DNA from: Nocardioides sp. JS614
GTDB lineage: Bacteria > Actinomycetota > Actinomycetes > Propionibacteriales > Nocardioidaceae
Assembly: GCF_000015265.1 (NCBI RefSeq)
Contig: NC_008699.1
Span: 4,340,001-4,404,000 of the forward strand
Length of the DNA: 64,000 nt
Direction of reading: 5' to 3'
This document shows, piece after piece, positions 17,143 through 25,650 of this stretch (its first letter is position 1; each line of letters opens with the position of its first letter). A program made the position numbers and the translations under genes. Below the pieces are notes generated by a model. The model was not told the origin of the DNA and ran no database searches. It was given only the letters and a program-made list of their open reading frames with translations.

Positions 17143-18284
17143 CCCTCCCGGGACCCGGCGCCCTCGCGGGAGTCCGGGTCGTCGACCTCTCCCGCAACGC
17201 GCCGGGACCGTACGCGTCGATGCTGCTCGCCCGCCTCGGCGCCGAGGTCGTCACCGTCGCGGGCGGGCGGACCGGCGAGGCGTTGCCCGAGCTCGCGATG
17301 GGCAAGCGCCAGATCACCCTCGACCTCCGCAGCGGCGACGGAGTCCGCGCCCTGGAGCGCCTCGTGGCCGAGGCCGACGTGCTGCTCGAGTCCTTCCGCC
17401 CAGGCGTGCTGGACCGGCTCGGCGTGGGCTACGAGCACCTCGCCGCGCTCAACCCGCGGCTCGTGTACTGCGCGCTGACCGGCTACGGCCAGCAGGGCCG
17501 GTTGCGGGCCGCGGCCGGGCACGACATCAACTACCTGGCGGTCACCGGCGTCCTCGGCTGCCTGGGCCCCGCCGGTGAGCCGGCCGTCCCCCCGATCAAC
17601 CTGGTGGCGGACATGGGCGGCGGCGGACTGTGGGCGGCGTTCGGCGTCCTCGCCGCCCTGCACGAGCGGTCGCGGACCGGCCGGGGCCGGTTCGTCGACG
17701 CCTCGATGGTCGACGGAGTGCTCTCGATGATGGGCACCTGGATGACCGCCTGGGGCACGAGCATCATGCCGGCGCGCGGCGAGGGCCTGATGAGCGGGAA
17801 GGCGCCGTTCTACCGCTGCTACCGCTGCGGAGACGGCGAATGGGTGGCGGTCGGTGCGATCGAGCCGCGGTTCTTCCGCGAGCTCTGGAGGGTGGTCGGT
17901 CTCCCCGGTGAACCGCCGGACCACCTCGACCCGGCCGGCTGGCCCGACCTCGGTGCGCGGCTGGAAGCGGTCTTCGCCACCCGCGACCGCGACGAGTGGG
18001 CCGACCTCGCCTCGGACGAGTGCTGCCTGACCCCCGTCCTCGCCCCCGACGAGGTGCGTCGTCACCCGCACCACCGCGACCGGCTGCCGCAGGGCGCGGA
18101 CGTGGCCCCGGCGGAGCTCTTCCCCCGGGTCGACTGGCTGAGCGCCAACCCGTGGGTCGCCGACGGGGACGAGACCGAGGCGATCCTGCGCAACGCCGGG
18201 CTGGACGAGGACACCCTCGCCCGGGTGGTGAGCGCCCTCGCGTCGGTGCCCCGCCCTGAGCTGGCCTGGCCGCCCGCCCGCTGA
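17139..18284 (+). CDS. alpha-methylacyl-CoA racemase-like CaiB/BaiF family protein
   Basis: This 381-aa family III CoA-transferase fold carries the residues that define alpha-methylacyl-CoA racemase. His128 lies in GHDINYLAVTG, Asp158 in NLVADMGGGG and Glu242 in GAIEPRFF, matching the His/Asp/Glu set of mycobacterial MCR. This favours racemization of 2-methyl-branched acyl-CoAs over CoA transfer. The enzyme is known to be needed before beta-oxidation of methyl-branched fatty acids and sterol or bile-acid side chains. The GTG start overlaps the LivF stop. Its place in the transporter operon suggests the imported acid carries a 2-methyl branch. Confidence 0.82.
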   Translation: MTLPGPGALAGVRVVDLSRNAPGPYASMLLARLGAEVVTVAGGRTGEALPELAMGKRQITLDLRSGDGVRALERLVAEADVLLESFRPGVLDRLGVGYEHLAALNPRLVYCALTGYGQQGRLRAAAGHDINYLAVTGVLGCLGPAGEPAVPPINLVADMGGGGLWAAFGVLAALHERSRTGRGRFVDASMVDGVLSMMGTWMTAWGTSIMPARGEGLMSGKAPFYRCYRCGDGEWVAVGAIEPRFFRELWRVVGLPGEPPDHLDPAGWPDLGARLEAVFATRDRDEWADLASDECCLTPVLAPDEVRRHPHHRDRLPQGADVAPAELFPRVDWLSANPWVADGDETEAILRNAGLDEDTLARVVSALASVPRPELAWPPAR

Positions 18285-18383
18285 CCCGCCTGTCGCGCGG
18301 CCGCCCCGCGGGTCGCTGCGGGACGCCGCTTCGGCCCCAGCGCGGCAGCATCGCTGACGGCAAAGGCCGGCCCCGGACGCGCC

Positions 18384-18414
18384 GAGGCCCCGGCGGTGGC
18401 ACCGCCGGGGCCTC
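18384..18414. terminator. perfect 14-bp stem-loop between convergent genes
   Basis: A perfect 14-bp stem begins GAGGCCCCGG at 18384, with loop 18398-18400 and return arm ending 18414. It lies between the racemase gene and the convergent binding-protein gene, and is a strong shared terminator candidate. The remainder of 18285-18431 shows no gene. Confidence 0.75.
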
Positions 18415-18431
18415 GTCCTGACTGGAGGTGG

Positions 18432-19634
18432 TCAGGCGTTGGGGTCGTACGTCGCGAACGCACCGTCCTCGACGACCAGGAGGGCCAGGGCGTCGGTGCC
18501 CATCCCGTCCCGCTCGTCCTCGGTGTAGCAGACCGACTCGCCGATCGCGTAGGTGTTGAGGTCGCACACGGTCGCCATCGCGTCGCGGAGCTTCTCCCCG
18601 GTGATCTCGCCCTCGACCTTCTCGGCGCCGGCGGCCACCACCTGAGCGCCGTTGGCACCCGCGGCCTCGAACGACGTGGCCTCGAACCCGGCCGCCTCGA
18701 GCAGGTCCTTGAGCTGCTGCTCGTCCTCGGACGGGTCGTTCCAGTTGTTCATCGCGACCATGTGGACACCCTCGGCGTCGGGGCCGGCGCCGTCGATGAA
18801 GCCCTGCTGGGCCAGGCCGATGCCGCCCCACATGTCCACGTCGGAGCCACCCTGGCGGACCGCCCGCGCGATGCCGACGCCGAGCGCGGTCGCACCGGTG
18901 ACGAGCAGGACGACGTCCGGGTCGGCGTTGCGCAGCTTGGTCGCCTGCGCGGTGAAGTCGGTGTCCGTGACCGCGGCGCTGGTCTCCGCGACGATCTCGA
19001 GCCCGGCCTTCTCGACCTGCTCCTCGAGGTACGCGACGCTGGCGTCGCCGTACGCCGACTGCTCGGCGAAGATGCCGATCCGGGTCTTCCCCTCGGCCAC
19101 CACCTGGTCGAACATCGCCTGCATGGTGACCAGGTCGCTCGGCGCGGACCGGAAGATCCAGGGCCAGAAGTCGTTGGCCTTGTCGGTCACCGAGATCGTG
19201 CCGTTGGTGGCCAGGATCGGCGTCTTCAGGCCGGCCGCGATCGGTGCGTAGGCGAGCGTGTTGCCGCCTGCGGTGGTGCCGATGATCACGTCGACCTTGT
19301 CCTGGGTGATCAGCTTGCGGGCCTGCTGGGCCGCCTCGGTCGGGTCGGTCTTGTCGTCGGCCTCGAAGATCTCGATCTGCTGGCCGTTGATCCCGCCGTC
19401 CTCGTTGATCTGGTCGAGCACGACGCGGGCGCCGTTGCGCTCGCTGATGCCGTACGGCGCCGCGGGGCCGGTCAGGGAGAACAGCAGGCCGACCCGCAGG
19501 GGGTCATCGGCGCTGCCGCTGTCAGTGCCGGACGCGCTGCCGGCCTCGCCGTTGCCGCACGCGGCGACACTCAGCATCGATCCGAGAGCGATCGCCGCGA
19601 CCAGCGCGCGCCGCACCGTCTTGAAACGGGTCAT
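18432..19634 (-). CDS. ABC transporter substrate-binding lipoprotein, second importer
   Basis: This 400-aa protein has a lipoprotein signal (VRRALVAAIALGSMLSVAAC, Cys followed by a Gly/Ser/Asp-rich linker). A type I binding-protein fold follows (LRVGLLFSLTGPAAPYGISERNG). The ATG at 19634 is chosen because AGGATGAG precedes it and it gives a normal signal peptide. A 28-codon longer frame would run into the promoter and operator. It is transcribed alone from the promoter over operator site 6, toward the importer genes it probably serves. Confidence 0.87.
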   Translation of the reverse strand: MTRFKTVRRALVAAIALGSMLSVAACGNGEAGSASGTDSGSADDPLRVGLLFSLTGPAAPYGISERNGARVVLDQINEDGGINGQQIEIFEADDKTDPTEAAQQARKLITQDKVDVIIGTTAGGNTLAYAPIAAGLKTPILATNGTISVTDKANDFWPWIFRSAPSDLVTMQAMFDQVVAEGKTRIGIFAEQSAYGDASVAYLEEQVEKAGLEIVAETSAAVTDTDFTAQATKLRNADPDVVLLVTGATALGVGIARAVRQGGSDVDMWGGIGLAQQGFIDGAGPDAEGVHMVAMNNWNDPSEDEQQLKDLLEAAGFEATSFEAAGANGAQVVAAGAEKVEGEITGEKLRDAMATVCDLNTYAIGESVCYTEDERDGMGTDALALLVVEDGAFATYDPNA

Positions 19635-19696
19635 CTCATCCTCACAGGGGTCCAGCACATGCATCGGGTCATGTGGTCTCGGCCACACACGATAGA

Positions 19697-19718
19697 ATGA
19701 ACTTGACGTCAATATCAA
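19697..19718 (-). promoter_or_regulatory. regulon operator, site 6
   Basis: Palindrome with core TGACGTCA at 19704-19711. Minus-strand promoter: TTGATA (19713-19718), 18-bp spacer, TATCGT (19689-19694), reading into the lipoprotein gene. As at site 1, the operator overlaps the stop codon of the preceding same-strand gene (19715-19717), so the lipoprotein gene has its own control. Confidence 0.75.
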
Positions 19719-20773
19719 GTAGTGGCGCCAAGACTTTTCAAGACGTCCTCACGATGCCGCTCCGCAGCGCCGTACAGCGCCAGGTCCGACTCGGCCCGGC
19801 GTACGTGCAGGTGCGCGGAGTGCTCCCAGGTGAACCCGATCCCACCGTGCAGCTGGACGTTCTCCAACGCGCAGTGCAGGTAGGTCGGGGCGCAGGTCGC
19901 GCCGGCCATCGCCACGGCGAGCCGGGCCTCCGGGGCCTCCTCCTGGACCGCCCAGGCGACGTGCTCGACGGCGGACAGGCTGAGGTCGAGATCGATCGCC
20001 AGGTCCGCACAGCGGTGCTTGATCGCCTGGAACGAGCCGATGGTGCGACCGAACTGGACCCGCGTGAGCGTGTAGGCGATCGCACTCTCGAGCGCCGCCT
20101 CCGCGCCGCCGTGCTGCTCGCAGGCGACGGCCGCGGAGCGCGCCCGGCGCACCCGGTCCACCGCGTCCGCGTCGAGCGGCCGGCCCAGGGGGCGCGCGGG
20201 AGCGCCGTCCAAGGTGATCCGGGCGAAGTCGCGCACCAGGTCCATCGAGTCCAGCACCTGCCGGTGCACACCGGCGGCGGCCAGGTCGACCGACCACAGC
20301 TGGAGCCCGGGGTCGAGGACCAGCAGCAGGTCCGCGGACATCCCGTCGACGACGTCGTCGAGCCGACCGCTGAGCCGCCGGCGGGCACCGTCGGCGGTGA
20401 GCCCAGGGGCGTCCAGCACGGCCGCGGCGACCAGGTCGCCGCTGAGCAGGCCGGGCAGGAGATCACCCACCGCGGCCCGGTCCTCGGACGCGAGGAGCAG
20501 CGCCTGCCCGACCACGACCGACCCGAGCACGGGCAGCGGCGCCAGCACCCGGCCGCACTCGCGCTGCACGATGGCAAGGGCGCCGAAGCCGGCACCGGCG
20601 CCGCCCAGCCCCTCGGGCACGTCGAGGCCGGCGAAGCCGAGCTCGCCACAGGCCCGGCGCCACAGGTCCCGGTCGACGCGCGCGCCGACCGGGCGGTCGC
20701 GTACCTCGGTGCCGGACAGGAAGTCACGGACGACGTCCTGCCAGGTCGCGAGGTCCTCGTCGCGGATGATCAC
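19715..20773 (-). CDS. acyl-CoA dehydrogenase family protein (short form)
   Basis: This 352-aa acyl-CoA dehydrogenase-fold protein has the C-terminal domain signature RVQFGRTIGSFQAIKHRCADL and LQLHGGIGFTWEHSAHLHVRRA. It is short for the family (usually 380-400) and its N-terminal domain is weakly conserved. That resembles the subunits of heteromeric FadE pairs in sterol side-chain oxidation. The GTG at 20773 overlaps the kinase stop. It is the last gene of the operon that starts at 28917. It may pair with another dehydrogenase of the operon; this is not provable here. Confidence 0.8.
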   Translation of the reverse strand: MIIRDEDLATWQDVVRDFLSGTEVRDRPVGARVDRDLWRRACGELGFAGLDVPEGLGGAGAGFGALAIVQRECGRVLAPLPVLGSVVVGQALLLASEDRAAVGDLLPGLLSGDLVAAAVLDAPGLTADGARRRLSGRLDDVVDGMSADLLLVLDPGLQLWSVDLAAAGVHRQVLDSMDLVRDFARITLDGAPARPLGRPLDADAVDRVRRARSAAVACEQHGGAEAALESAIAYTLTRVQFGRTIGSFQAIKHRCADLAIDLDLSLSAVEHVAWAVQEEAPEARLAVAMAGATCAPTYLHCALENVQLHGGIGFTWEHSAHLHVRRAESDLALYGAAERHREDVLKSLGATT

Positions 20774-21846
20774 GGCGTCACCCCCAGCAGGCTCAGGGCG
20801 CGCTCCCCGAGGGCGGGGACCTGGTCGCCGCGCTCGGCCATCCGCGGATCGCTCGTCTCGCCGCGCAGGTGCCGGTCGTAGAGCTGCTGCATGATCACCG
20901 CCGTCTTCCAGCACCCGAAGGCCTCGTACCAGTCCACCGTGGCCCGGTCGATGTCGAGACCGGACCGCTCCGCGTAGCGCGCGACGACCTCGTCCTTGCC
21001 GGGCAGCCCCAGGTTCTCGAGCCCCGGAATCGCGAGCGCCGGCGTGCCGTCGTCGCCGGGCCAGTAGTTGAGCATCGTGCCGAGGTCGACGAGCGGGTCG
21101 CCGAGCGTCGCCATGTCCCAGTCGAAGACGGACACCACGCGATCGGGGTCTCCGGGGGCGAACTGGCAGTTGTCGGTCTTGAAGTCGTTGTGGACGATCG
21201 CGGTGCGACTGGTCGCCGGGAGCCCGGCCACCAGGGCCGTTCCGGCGCGCTCGACCGCCGTGCCCGGCCCCGGCGAGACGGCCTCCCACCGTCCCAGCCA
21301 GCCCCGCAGCTGCCGCTCCAGGTAGCCGGCGGGCCGGCCCAGGTCCTGCAGGTCGCAGGTAGCGGGGTCGACCAGGTGCAGGTCGGCCAGGGCGTCGACG
21401 ACCGCGAGGCCGATCCTGCGCCCGGCATCGGGCGCGGTCGAGAGCTCCGGGGGGACCCGGTCCCACACGACGATGCCGGGGCGGTACTCCGAGACGAAGA
21501 ACCGCGAGCCGATCACGGACTCGTCCTCGCAGTAGAGCAGCGCGCGCGGCGCACGCGGGTAGGCCCGGTGGAGGCGCGACAGCACGCGGTGCTCCCGGGC
21601 CATGTCGTGCGCGCCGGGGGCGAGCTTCCCGAACGGCGGGCGCCGGACCACCAGCTGGGTGTCGCCGAAGGCGACCTGGTAGGTGAGGTTCGCCGAGCCG
21701 TTCGGGAACTGGAGCACCGAGAGCGGGCCGTCGAGGTCGGGCAGCTGGGCGCGCAGGTGCGCCGCCAGGGCCGCCCAGTCGAGGTCCTCCCCCGCGCGCA
21801 CGGGCGCGAGCTCGGGGTGGTCGGTGGCCTCCGTCACGCTCCTCAC
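20770..21846 (-). CDS. APH-family phosphotransferase (LvaA / ACAD10-11 kinase-domain type)
   Basis: This 358-aa kinase-fold protein has the catalytic loop HNDFKTDN (219-226, Asp221 as base) and the metal-binding FDWDMATLGDP (241-251). The N-terminal FPNGSANLTYQV forms the nucleotide-binding strand. This is the small-molecule kinase type found fused N-terminally in mammalian ACAD10/ACAD11, and as LvaA in Pseudomonas levulinate catabolism, where it phosphorylates 4-hydroxyacyl-CoAs. The directly overlapping gene upstream (21843) encodes the matching dehydrogenase type. I infer it phosphorylates a hydroxyacyl-CoA intermediate. The GTG start at 21846 overlaps the stop of that gene. Confidence 0.8.
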   Translation of the reverse strand: MRSVTEATDHPELAPVRAGEDLDWAALAAHLRAQLPDLDGPLSVLQFPNGSANLTYQVAFGDTQLVVRRPPFGKLAPGAHDMAREHRVLSRLHRAYPRAPRALLYCEDESVIGSRFFVSEYRPGIVVWDRVPPELSTAPDAGRRIGLAVVDALADLHLVDPATCDLQDLGRPAGYLERQLRGWLGRWEAVSPGPGTAVERAGTALVAGLPATSRTAIVHNDFKTDNCQFAPGDPDRVVSVFDWDMATLGDPLVDLGTMLNYWPGDDGTPALAIPGLENLGLPGKDEVVARYAERSGLDIDRATVDWYEAFGCWKTAVIMQQLYDRHLRGETSDPRMAERGDQVPALGERALSLLGVTP

Positions 21847-23156
21847 GGCGTCGGGACCTGCTCGTCGAGCTCCGCCAGCTCGGCCAGCTCGGTCGCGAAG
21901 CGGGCACGGGCGGCTTCCTTCGCCGCGATCAGGTGCCCGGTGGGGAACAGCCCGGGGGTCGGCGCGACGCCCTTGAGCAGCTGCTTGGCGACCGCGACCT
22001 TGTGCAGCTCGGTCGCGCCGTCGGCGAGGCCCATGTGGTAGCTCTCCAGCACCCACTTGCCGAACGGCATCTCGGTCGAGATGCCGAGCGAGCCGTGCAG
22101 CTGGATGGCCCGGCCCGCGACGTCGAGCAGCACCTTCGGCATGGCGGCCTTGACCGCGCTGATGTCGGCGATGACGGCCCGGTAGTCCTGGTAGCGGTCG
22201 ATCTTCCAGGCGGTCTGCAGCACCAGCAGGCGGAACTGCTCGAGCTGGATCCAGGAGTCGGCGATCATCTCCTGCACGAGCTGGCGGTCGGCGAGGGTGC
22301 CGGTGCCGCTGCGTCGGGAGACGGCGCGCTCGAGCATCATGTCGAGCGAGGACCGCACCAGCCCGACCGTGCGCATCGCGTGGTGGATGCGGCCGCCGCC
22401 GAGCCGGGTCTGCGCGACCGCGAAGCCCCGGCCACGTTCGCCGAGCAGGTGGTCCCGCGGGATGCGCACGTCCTCGTAGCGCAGGTAGGTGTGGTGGCCC
22501 TCGTCCTCGTCGTGGCCCCAGACCCCCACGTCGCGCACGATCGTGATGCCCGGGGTGTCGGCGGGGACGACGAACATCGATGCCCGCCCGTGCCGGTCCG
22601 CGTCCGGGTCGGTGACGGCCATGGTGATGAAGAACGACGCGAAGCTCGCGTGCGAGGAGAACCACTTCTCGCCGTTGATCACCCACTCGTCGCCGTCCAG
22701 CTCGGCGCGGGTCACGAACGCCGTCGGGTCCGAGCCGCCGGTGGGCTCGGTCATCGAGTAGCAGGACACGATGTCGTTGGCCAGCAGGGGCTCGAGGTAG
22801 CGCTCCTTGAGCTCCGGGGTGCCGTAGTGCGCGAGGATCTCGGCATTGCCGGAGTCGGGGGCGTGGCAGCCGAAGACGACCGGGGCACTGTGGCTGCGGC
22901 CGAGGATCTCGTTGAGCAGCGCCAGCTTGAGCTGGCCGTAGCCCGGTCCCCCGAGCTCGGGGCCGAGGTGGCAGGCCCACAGCTCCTGGTCGCGGACCTG
23001 CTCCTGGAGCGGCTTGATCAGCCGGTTGCGCAGCGGGTCGCGCACGTCCCAGGCGTGCTCGATGACATGGTCGACGGGCTCGACCTCCGCGCGGACGAAC
23101 TCGTCCACCCAGTCCAGCTGCTTCTGGTAGTCCTCATCGGTCTCGAAGCTCCACAC
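21843..23156 (-). CDS. acyl-CoA dehydrogenase, ACAD10/11-like
   Basis: This 437-aa protein carries features I recognise from ACAD10/11 dehydrogenase domains: FGCHAPDSGNAEIL (about 95-108), SCYSMTEPTGGSDPT (131-145), WVINGEKWFSS (158-168) and GGRIHHAMRTVG (254-265). In ACAD11 and LvaC-type systems this domain handles a 4-phosphoacyl-CoA made by the adjoining kinase, yielding an enoyl-CoA for beta-oxidation. Here kinase and dehydrogenase are separate but translationally coupled genes. The GTG start has AGGAGG 8 bases upstream. The 51-bp gap to the thiolase gene is the longest gap within this operon. Confidence 0.83.
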   Translation of the reverse strand: MWSFETDEDYQKQLDWVDEFVRAEVEPVDHVIEHAWDVRDPLRNRLIKPLQEQVRDQELWACHLGPELGGPGYGQLKLALLNEILGRSHSAPVVFGCHAPDSGNAEILAHYGTPELKERYLEPLLANDIVSCYSMTEPTGGSDPTAFVTRAELDGDEWVINGEKWFSSHASFASFFITMAVTDPDADRHGRASMFVVPADTPGITIVRDVGVWGHDEDEGHHTYLRYEDVRIPRDHLLGERGRGFAVAQTRLGGGRIHHAMRTVGLVRSSLDMMLERAVSRRSGTGTLADRQLVQEMIADSWIQLEQFRLLVLQTAWKIDRYQDYRAVIADISAVKAAMPKVLLDVAGRAIQLHGSLGISTEMPFGKWVLESYHMGLADGATELHKVAVAKQLLKGVAPTPGLFPTGHLIAAKEAARARFATELAELAELDEQVPTP

Positions 23157-23207
23157 GTCGGTGGCCTCCTCGGTTCGTGACGGCGACGCCGTCGGTGGGT
23201 TCAGGGA

Positions 23208-24356
23208 TCAGCGCGTGAGCACGGTGCATGCGGAGATGCCGGGAGCGCCGTACACCTGCGTGAAGCCGACGCTCGGCCCGCCGGGAACCTGGCGCTCCCC
23301 CGCCTGGCCGCGGAGCTGGAGCACGACCTCGTGCACCTGACGCAGCCCGGAGGCACCGATCGGCTCCCCGTTCGCGAGCACGCCGCCGTCGGTGTTGACC
23401 GGGATCCGGCCACCGATCTCGGTCTCGCCGTCGACCAGCAGCTTCTCCTGCTCGCCGTGCTCGCAGAGCCCGGTCTCGGCCATGTGCATGATCTCCGCGC
23501 CGGACTCGGTGTCCTGGATCTGGGCGACCTGGACGTCGGAGGGCGCGACGCCCGCGGCCTCGAAGGCGGCCCGGGAGGCGTCGGTCGTGGCGCTGTCCAC
23601 CCGGTGCGGCGAGAGCCACGGGCTGTAGACCTCGAACGACCCGAACCGGCGCGAGCGCAGCTCGGCGGAGCTCAGGAAGACCGGCGCCGTGGTCAGCGTC
23701 CGGGCCCGCTCGGCGCTCGCGACGATCAGCGCGACCGCGCCCTCGCCCGGCGAGCAGAACATCAGCTTGGTCAGCGGGTCGTTGACCATCGGTGCGTCGG
23801 CGATCTGTTCGGCAGCGACCGGCTTCTGCCGCCAGGCCTTCTCGCTCAGGGAGCCGTTGCGGTACGCCTTCTCCGCCACCAGCGAGAGCGCCGACGGGCT
23901 CACCCCCCACTCGTGGAGGTAGCGCTGGATCTTGGTGGCGAAGAACTGCGTGGTGACCATGAACCCGGTCTCGCCGTACCAGGAGCCGAGGCCGACGTTC
24001 TCGGGCGACTCGTTGAACGCCCCCGGCGGGTGCTTGTCGAAGCCGAGGACCAGCCCGAGGTCGCGCTCGCCGGACTTGATCGCGTTGGCGGCCGAGATCA
24101 GCGACGAGCCACCGGTGCCGCAGCCGTTGTAGACGTTGATGAACGGGGCGCCGGTGAGACCGAGCAGGGAGATCAGCGTGTCGGCGTCACCGCACGAGTA
24201 GGTGCCACCGAAGGCGAACTGCATGTCCGACCAGGTGACGCCCGCGTCCGCGCACGCCTCGTGGACCGCCGACACCGCCATCTGGCGGCCGGTGACCCCG
24301 GGCTGCCGGCCGAACTTGGTCATCCCGATCCCGACGATCGCGACGTCGTTGCTCAT
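23208..24356 (-). CDS. thiolase / lipid-transfer protein (SCP2/Ltp-like)
   Basis: This 382-aa thiolase-fold protein has a nucleophile candidate Cys79 in NVYNGCGTGGSS. The C-terminal motif usually read as GHPxGxSG is GEPIGASG here (330-337), with Glu in place of His. That departs from true thiolases and resembles the Ltp branch, some of which are CoA-dependent retro-aldolases working with a DUF35 partner. Such a partner is encoded 2 bp upstream. The start at 24356 has GGAGAAG before it; the longer frame overlaps the DUF35 gene. Either thiolytic or retro-aldol cleavage is possible. Confidence 0.8.
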   Translation of the reverse strand: MSNDVAIVGIGMTKFGRQPGVTGRQMAVSAVHEACADAGVTWSDMQFAFGGTYSCGDADTLISLLGLTGAPFINVYNGCGTGGSSLISAANAIKSGERDLGLVLGFDKHPPGAFNESPENVGLGSWYGETGFMVTTQFFATKIQRYLHEWGVSPSALSLVAEKAYRNGSLSEKAWRQKPVAAEQIADAPMVNDPLTKLMFCSPGEGAVALIVASAERARTLTTAPVFLSSAELRSRRFGSFEVYSPWLSPHRVDSATTDASRAAFEAAGVAPSDVQVAQIQDTESGAEIMHMAETGLCEHGEQEKLLVDGETEIGGRIPVNTDGGVLANGEPIGASGLRQVHEVVLQLRGQAGERQVPGGPSVGFTQVYGAPGISACTVLTR

Positions 24357-24358
24357 GG

Positions 24359-24808
24359 TCACTTCTCCTGTCCGGCCGCGCCGGTGGGCGCGAACCCGTA
24401 GGTGAGGACCCGGGTGCCGTCCTCGTCGGTCCAGGCGGGCACCGCACACAGGGCCACCGGCGTCCCGATGCCGAGCCGCGCCGGGTCGTTCTCCGTGAAG
24501 CGCGCCACGACGATCACCTCGCCGAGGTCGACGTAGCCCATCCCGAACGGGACGTACTCGCCGTCGTGCCGGAACGGCGGCTTGGGCTCGAAGTGCTGGA
24601 CGGTCGCCGACCAGATGGTGCCCTCGCGCGGCAGCACGACCTCGGGCATGCTCGCCCCGCCGCAGCGCGGGCAGCCGTCCTGCCGCGGGAAGGTGGTGGT
24701 GCCGCAGTCAGCGCACCGCGAGCCCAGCAGGCTCGGCACGCCACCGTGGCCGGGGTCGTCGGCGTCGGCGGCGAACAGCGAGTCATCGACGAGGCGGGTC
24801 GTGGTCAT
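24359..24808 (-). CDS. Zn-ribbon / OB-fold DUF35 protein, partner of the thiolase
   Basis: This 149-aa protein has a rubredoxin-like zinc ribbon (Cys32, Cys35, Cys46, Cys49: CADCG and CPRCG) and a C-terminal OB fold (GTIWSATVQHFEP to VVARFTEND). DUF35 proteins bind acyl-CoA and form complexes with Ltp thiolase-like enzymes. The adjacent gene encodes such an enzyme, which supports a two-subunit complex. GGAG precedes the ATG at 24808. Confidence 0.85.
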   Translation of the reverse strand: MTTTRLVDDSLFAADADDPGHGGVPSLLGSRCADCGTTTFPRQDGCPRCGGASMPEVVLPREGTIWSATVQHFEPKPPFRHDGEYVPFGMGYVDLGEVIVVARFTENDPARLGIGTPVALCAVPAWTDEDGTRVLTYGFAPTGAAGQEK

Positions 24809-24837
24809 CGGGGCTCCTCGGGAGGTCGGGACGGCGC

Positions 24838-25650
24838 TCAGGCTGAGCCGAAGCTGACGACACCGCGGCCGCCGTCGACGGGCAGCACCGCGCCCGTCGT
24901 GTACGACGAGGCGTCGCTCGCGAAGTAGACGGCGGCCCCGACGACCTCGTCGGGGTCCCCCGCACGTCGCATCGGGTAGTGCGCGAGGTCGCCGGTCAGG
25001 GCGTCCATGTCCCAGCCTCGCGACATGTCGGTCAGGAACGGGCCGGCCATGATCGTGTTCACCCGGACCGAGGGGCCGAACGCCTGCGCGAAGCCGGCGG
25101 TGAGCACGTTGAGGCCGCCCTTGGCGGCGGCGTAGGGGAGGTCGGTGGTCATCGGGCGCACCGCGGCGCTGCTGCTGATGTTGATGATCGAGCCGCCGGC
25201 GCCGGCGGCCATCCGGGTCGCCACCAGGGCGGTGAGCCGGAACGGGCCCTTGAGGTTGACCCCGATCACCTTGTCGAAGAGCTCCTCGGTGACCTGGTCC
25301 AGGCCGGGGTACGTCGGCGCCAGGCCCGCGTTGTTGACCAGGACGTCGACCCGGCCGAACTCGGCGTACGCCGCCTCGACGAGCGCGCCCACCTCGTCCC
25401 AGTGGCCGACGTGCGCAGCGTGCGGGAACGCCCGGCGGCCGTGCTCGCGCTCGACCTCCTCGGCCAGCGCACGGCAGTCGTCGAGCTTGCGGCTGGAGAT
25501 GACGACGTCGGCGCCGGCGCGGGCGAAACCGCGCACCATGGCGCGGCCGAGGCCACGGCTGCCGCCGGTCACGAGGGCGACCTTGCCGAGCAGGGGCTGG
25601 GCCGGGGAGCCAGTGGTCGGGCTCGAAGCTGGGCTCGAGGTTGAAGTCAC
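24838..25650 (-). CDS. SDR-family oxidoreductase
   Basis: This 270-aa classical SDR has TGGSRGLG near the N-terminus, NNAG, a catalytic Ser in INISSSAAVRP and YAAAK, and the C-terminal PVDGGRG typical of FabG-like enzymes. It probably oxidises a hydroxyacyl-CoA with NAD(P). The GTG at 25650 overlaps the dehydrogenase stop (GTGA) and is preferred by coupling; an ATG at 25668 (6 codons longer) is an alternative. Confidence 0.83.
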   Translation of the reverse strand: MTSTSSPASSPTTGSPAQPLLGKVALVTGGSRGLGRAMVRGFARAGADVVISSRKLDDCRALAEEVEREHGRRAFPHAAHVGHWDEVGALVEAAYAEFGRVDVLVNNAGLAPTYPGLDQVTEELFDKVIGVNLKGPFRLTALVATRMAAGAGGSIINISSSAAVRPMTTDLPYAAAKGGLNVLTAGFAQAFGPSVRVNTIMAGPFLTDMSRGWDMDALTGDLAHYPMRRAGDPDEVVGAAVYFASDASSYTTGAVLPVDGGRGVVSFGSA

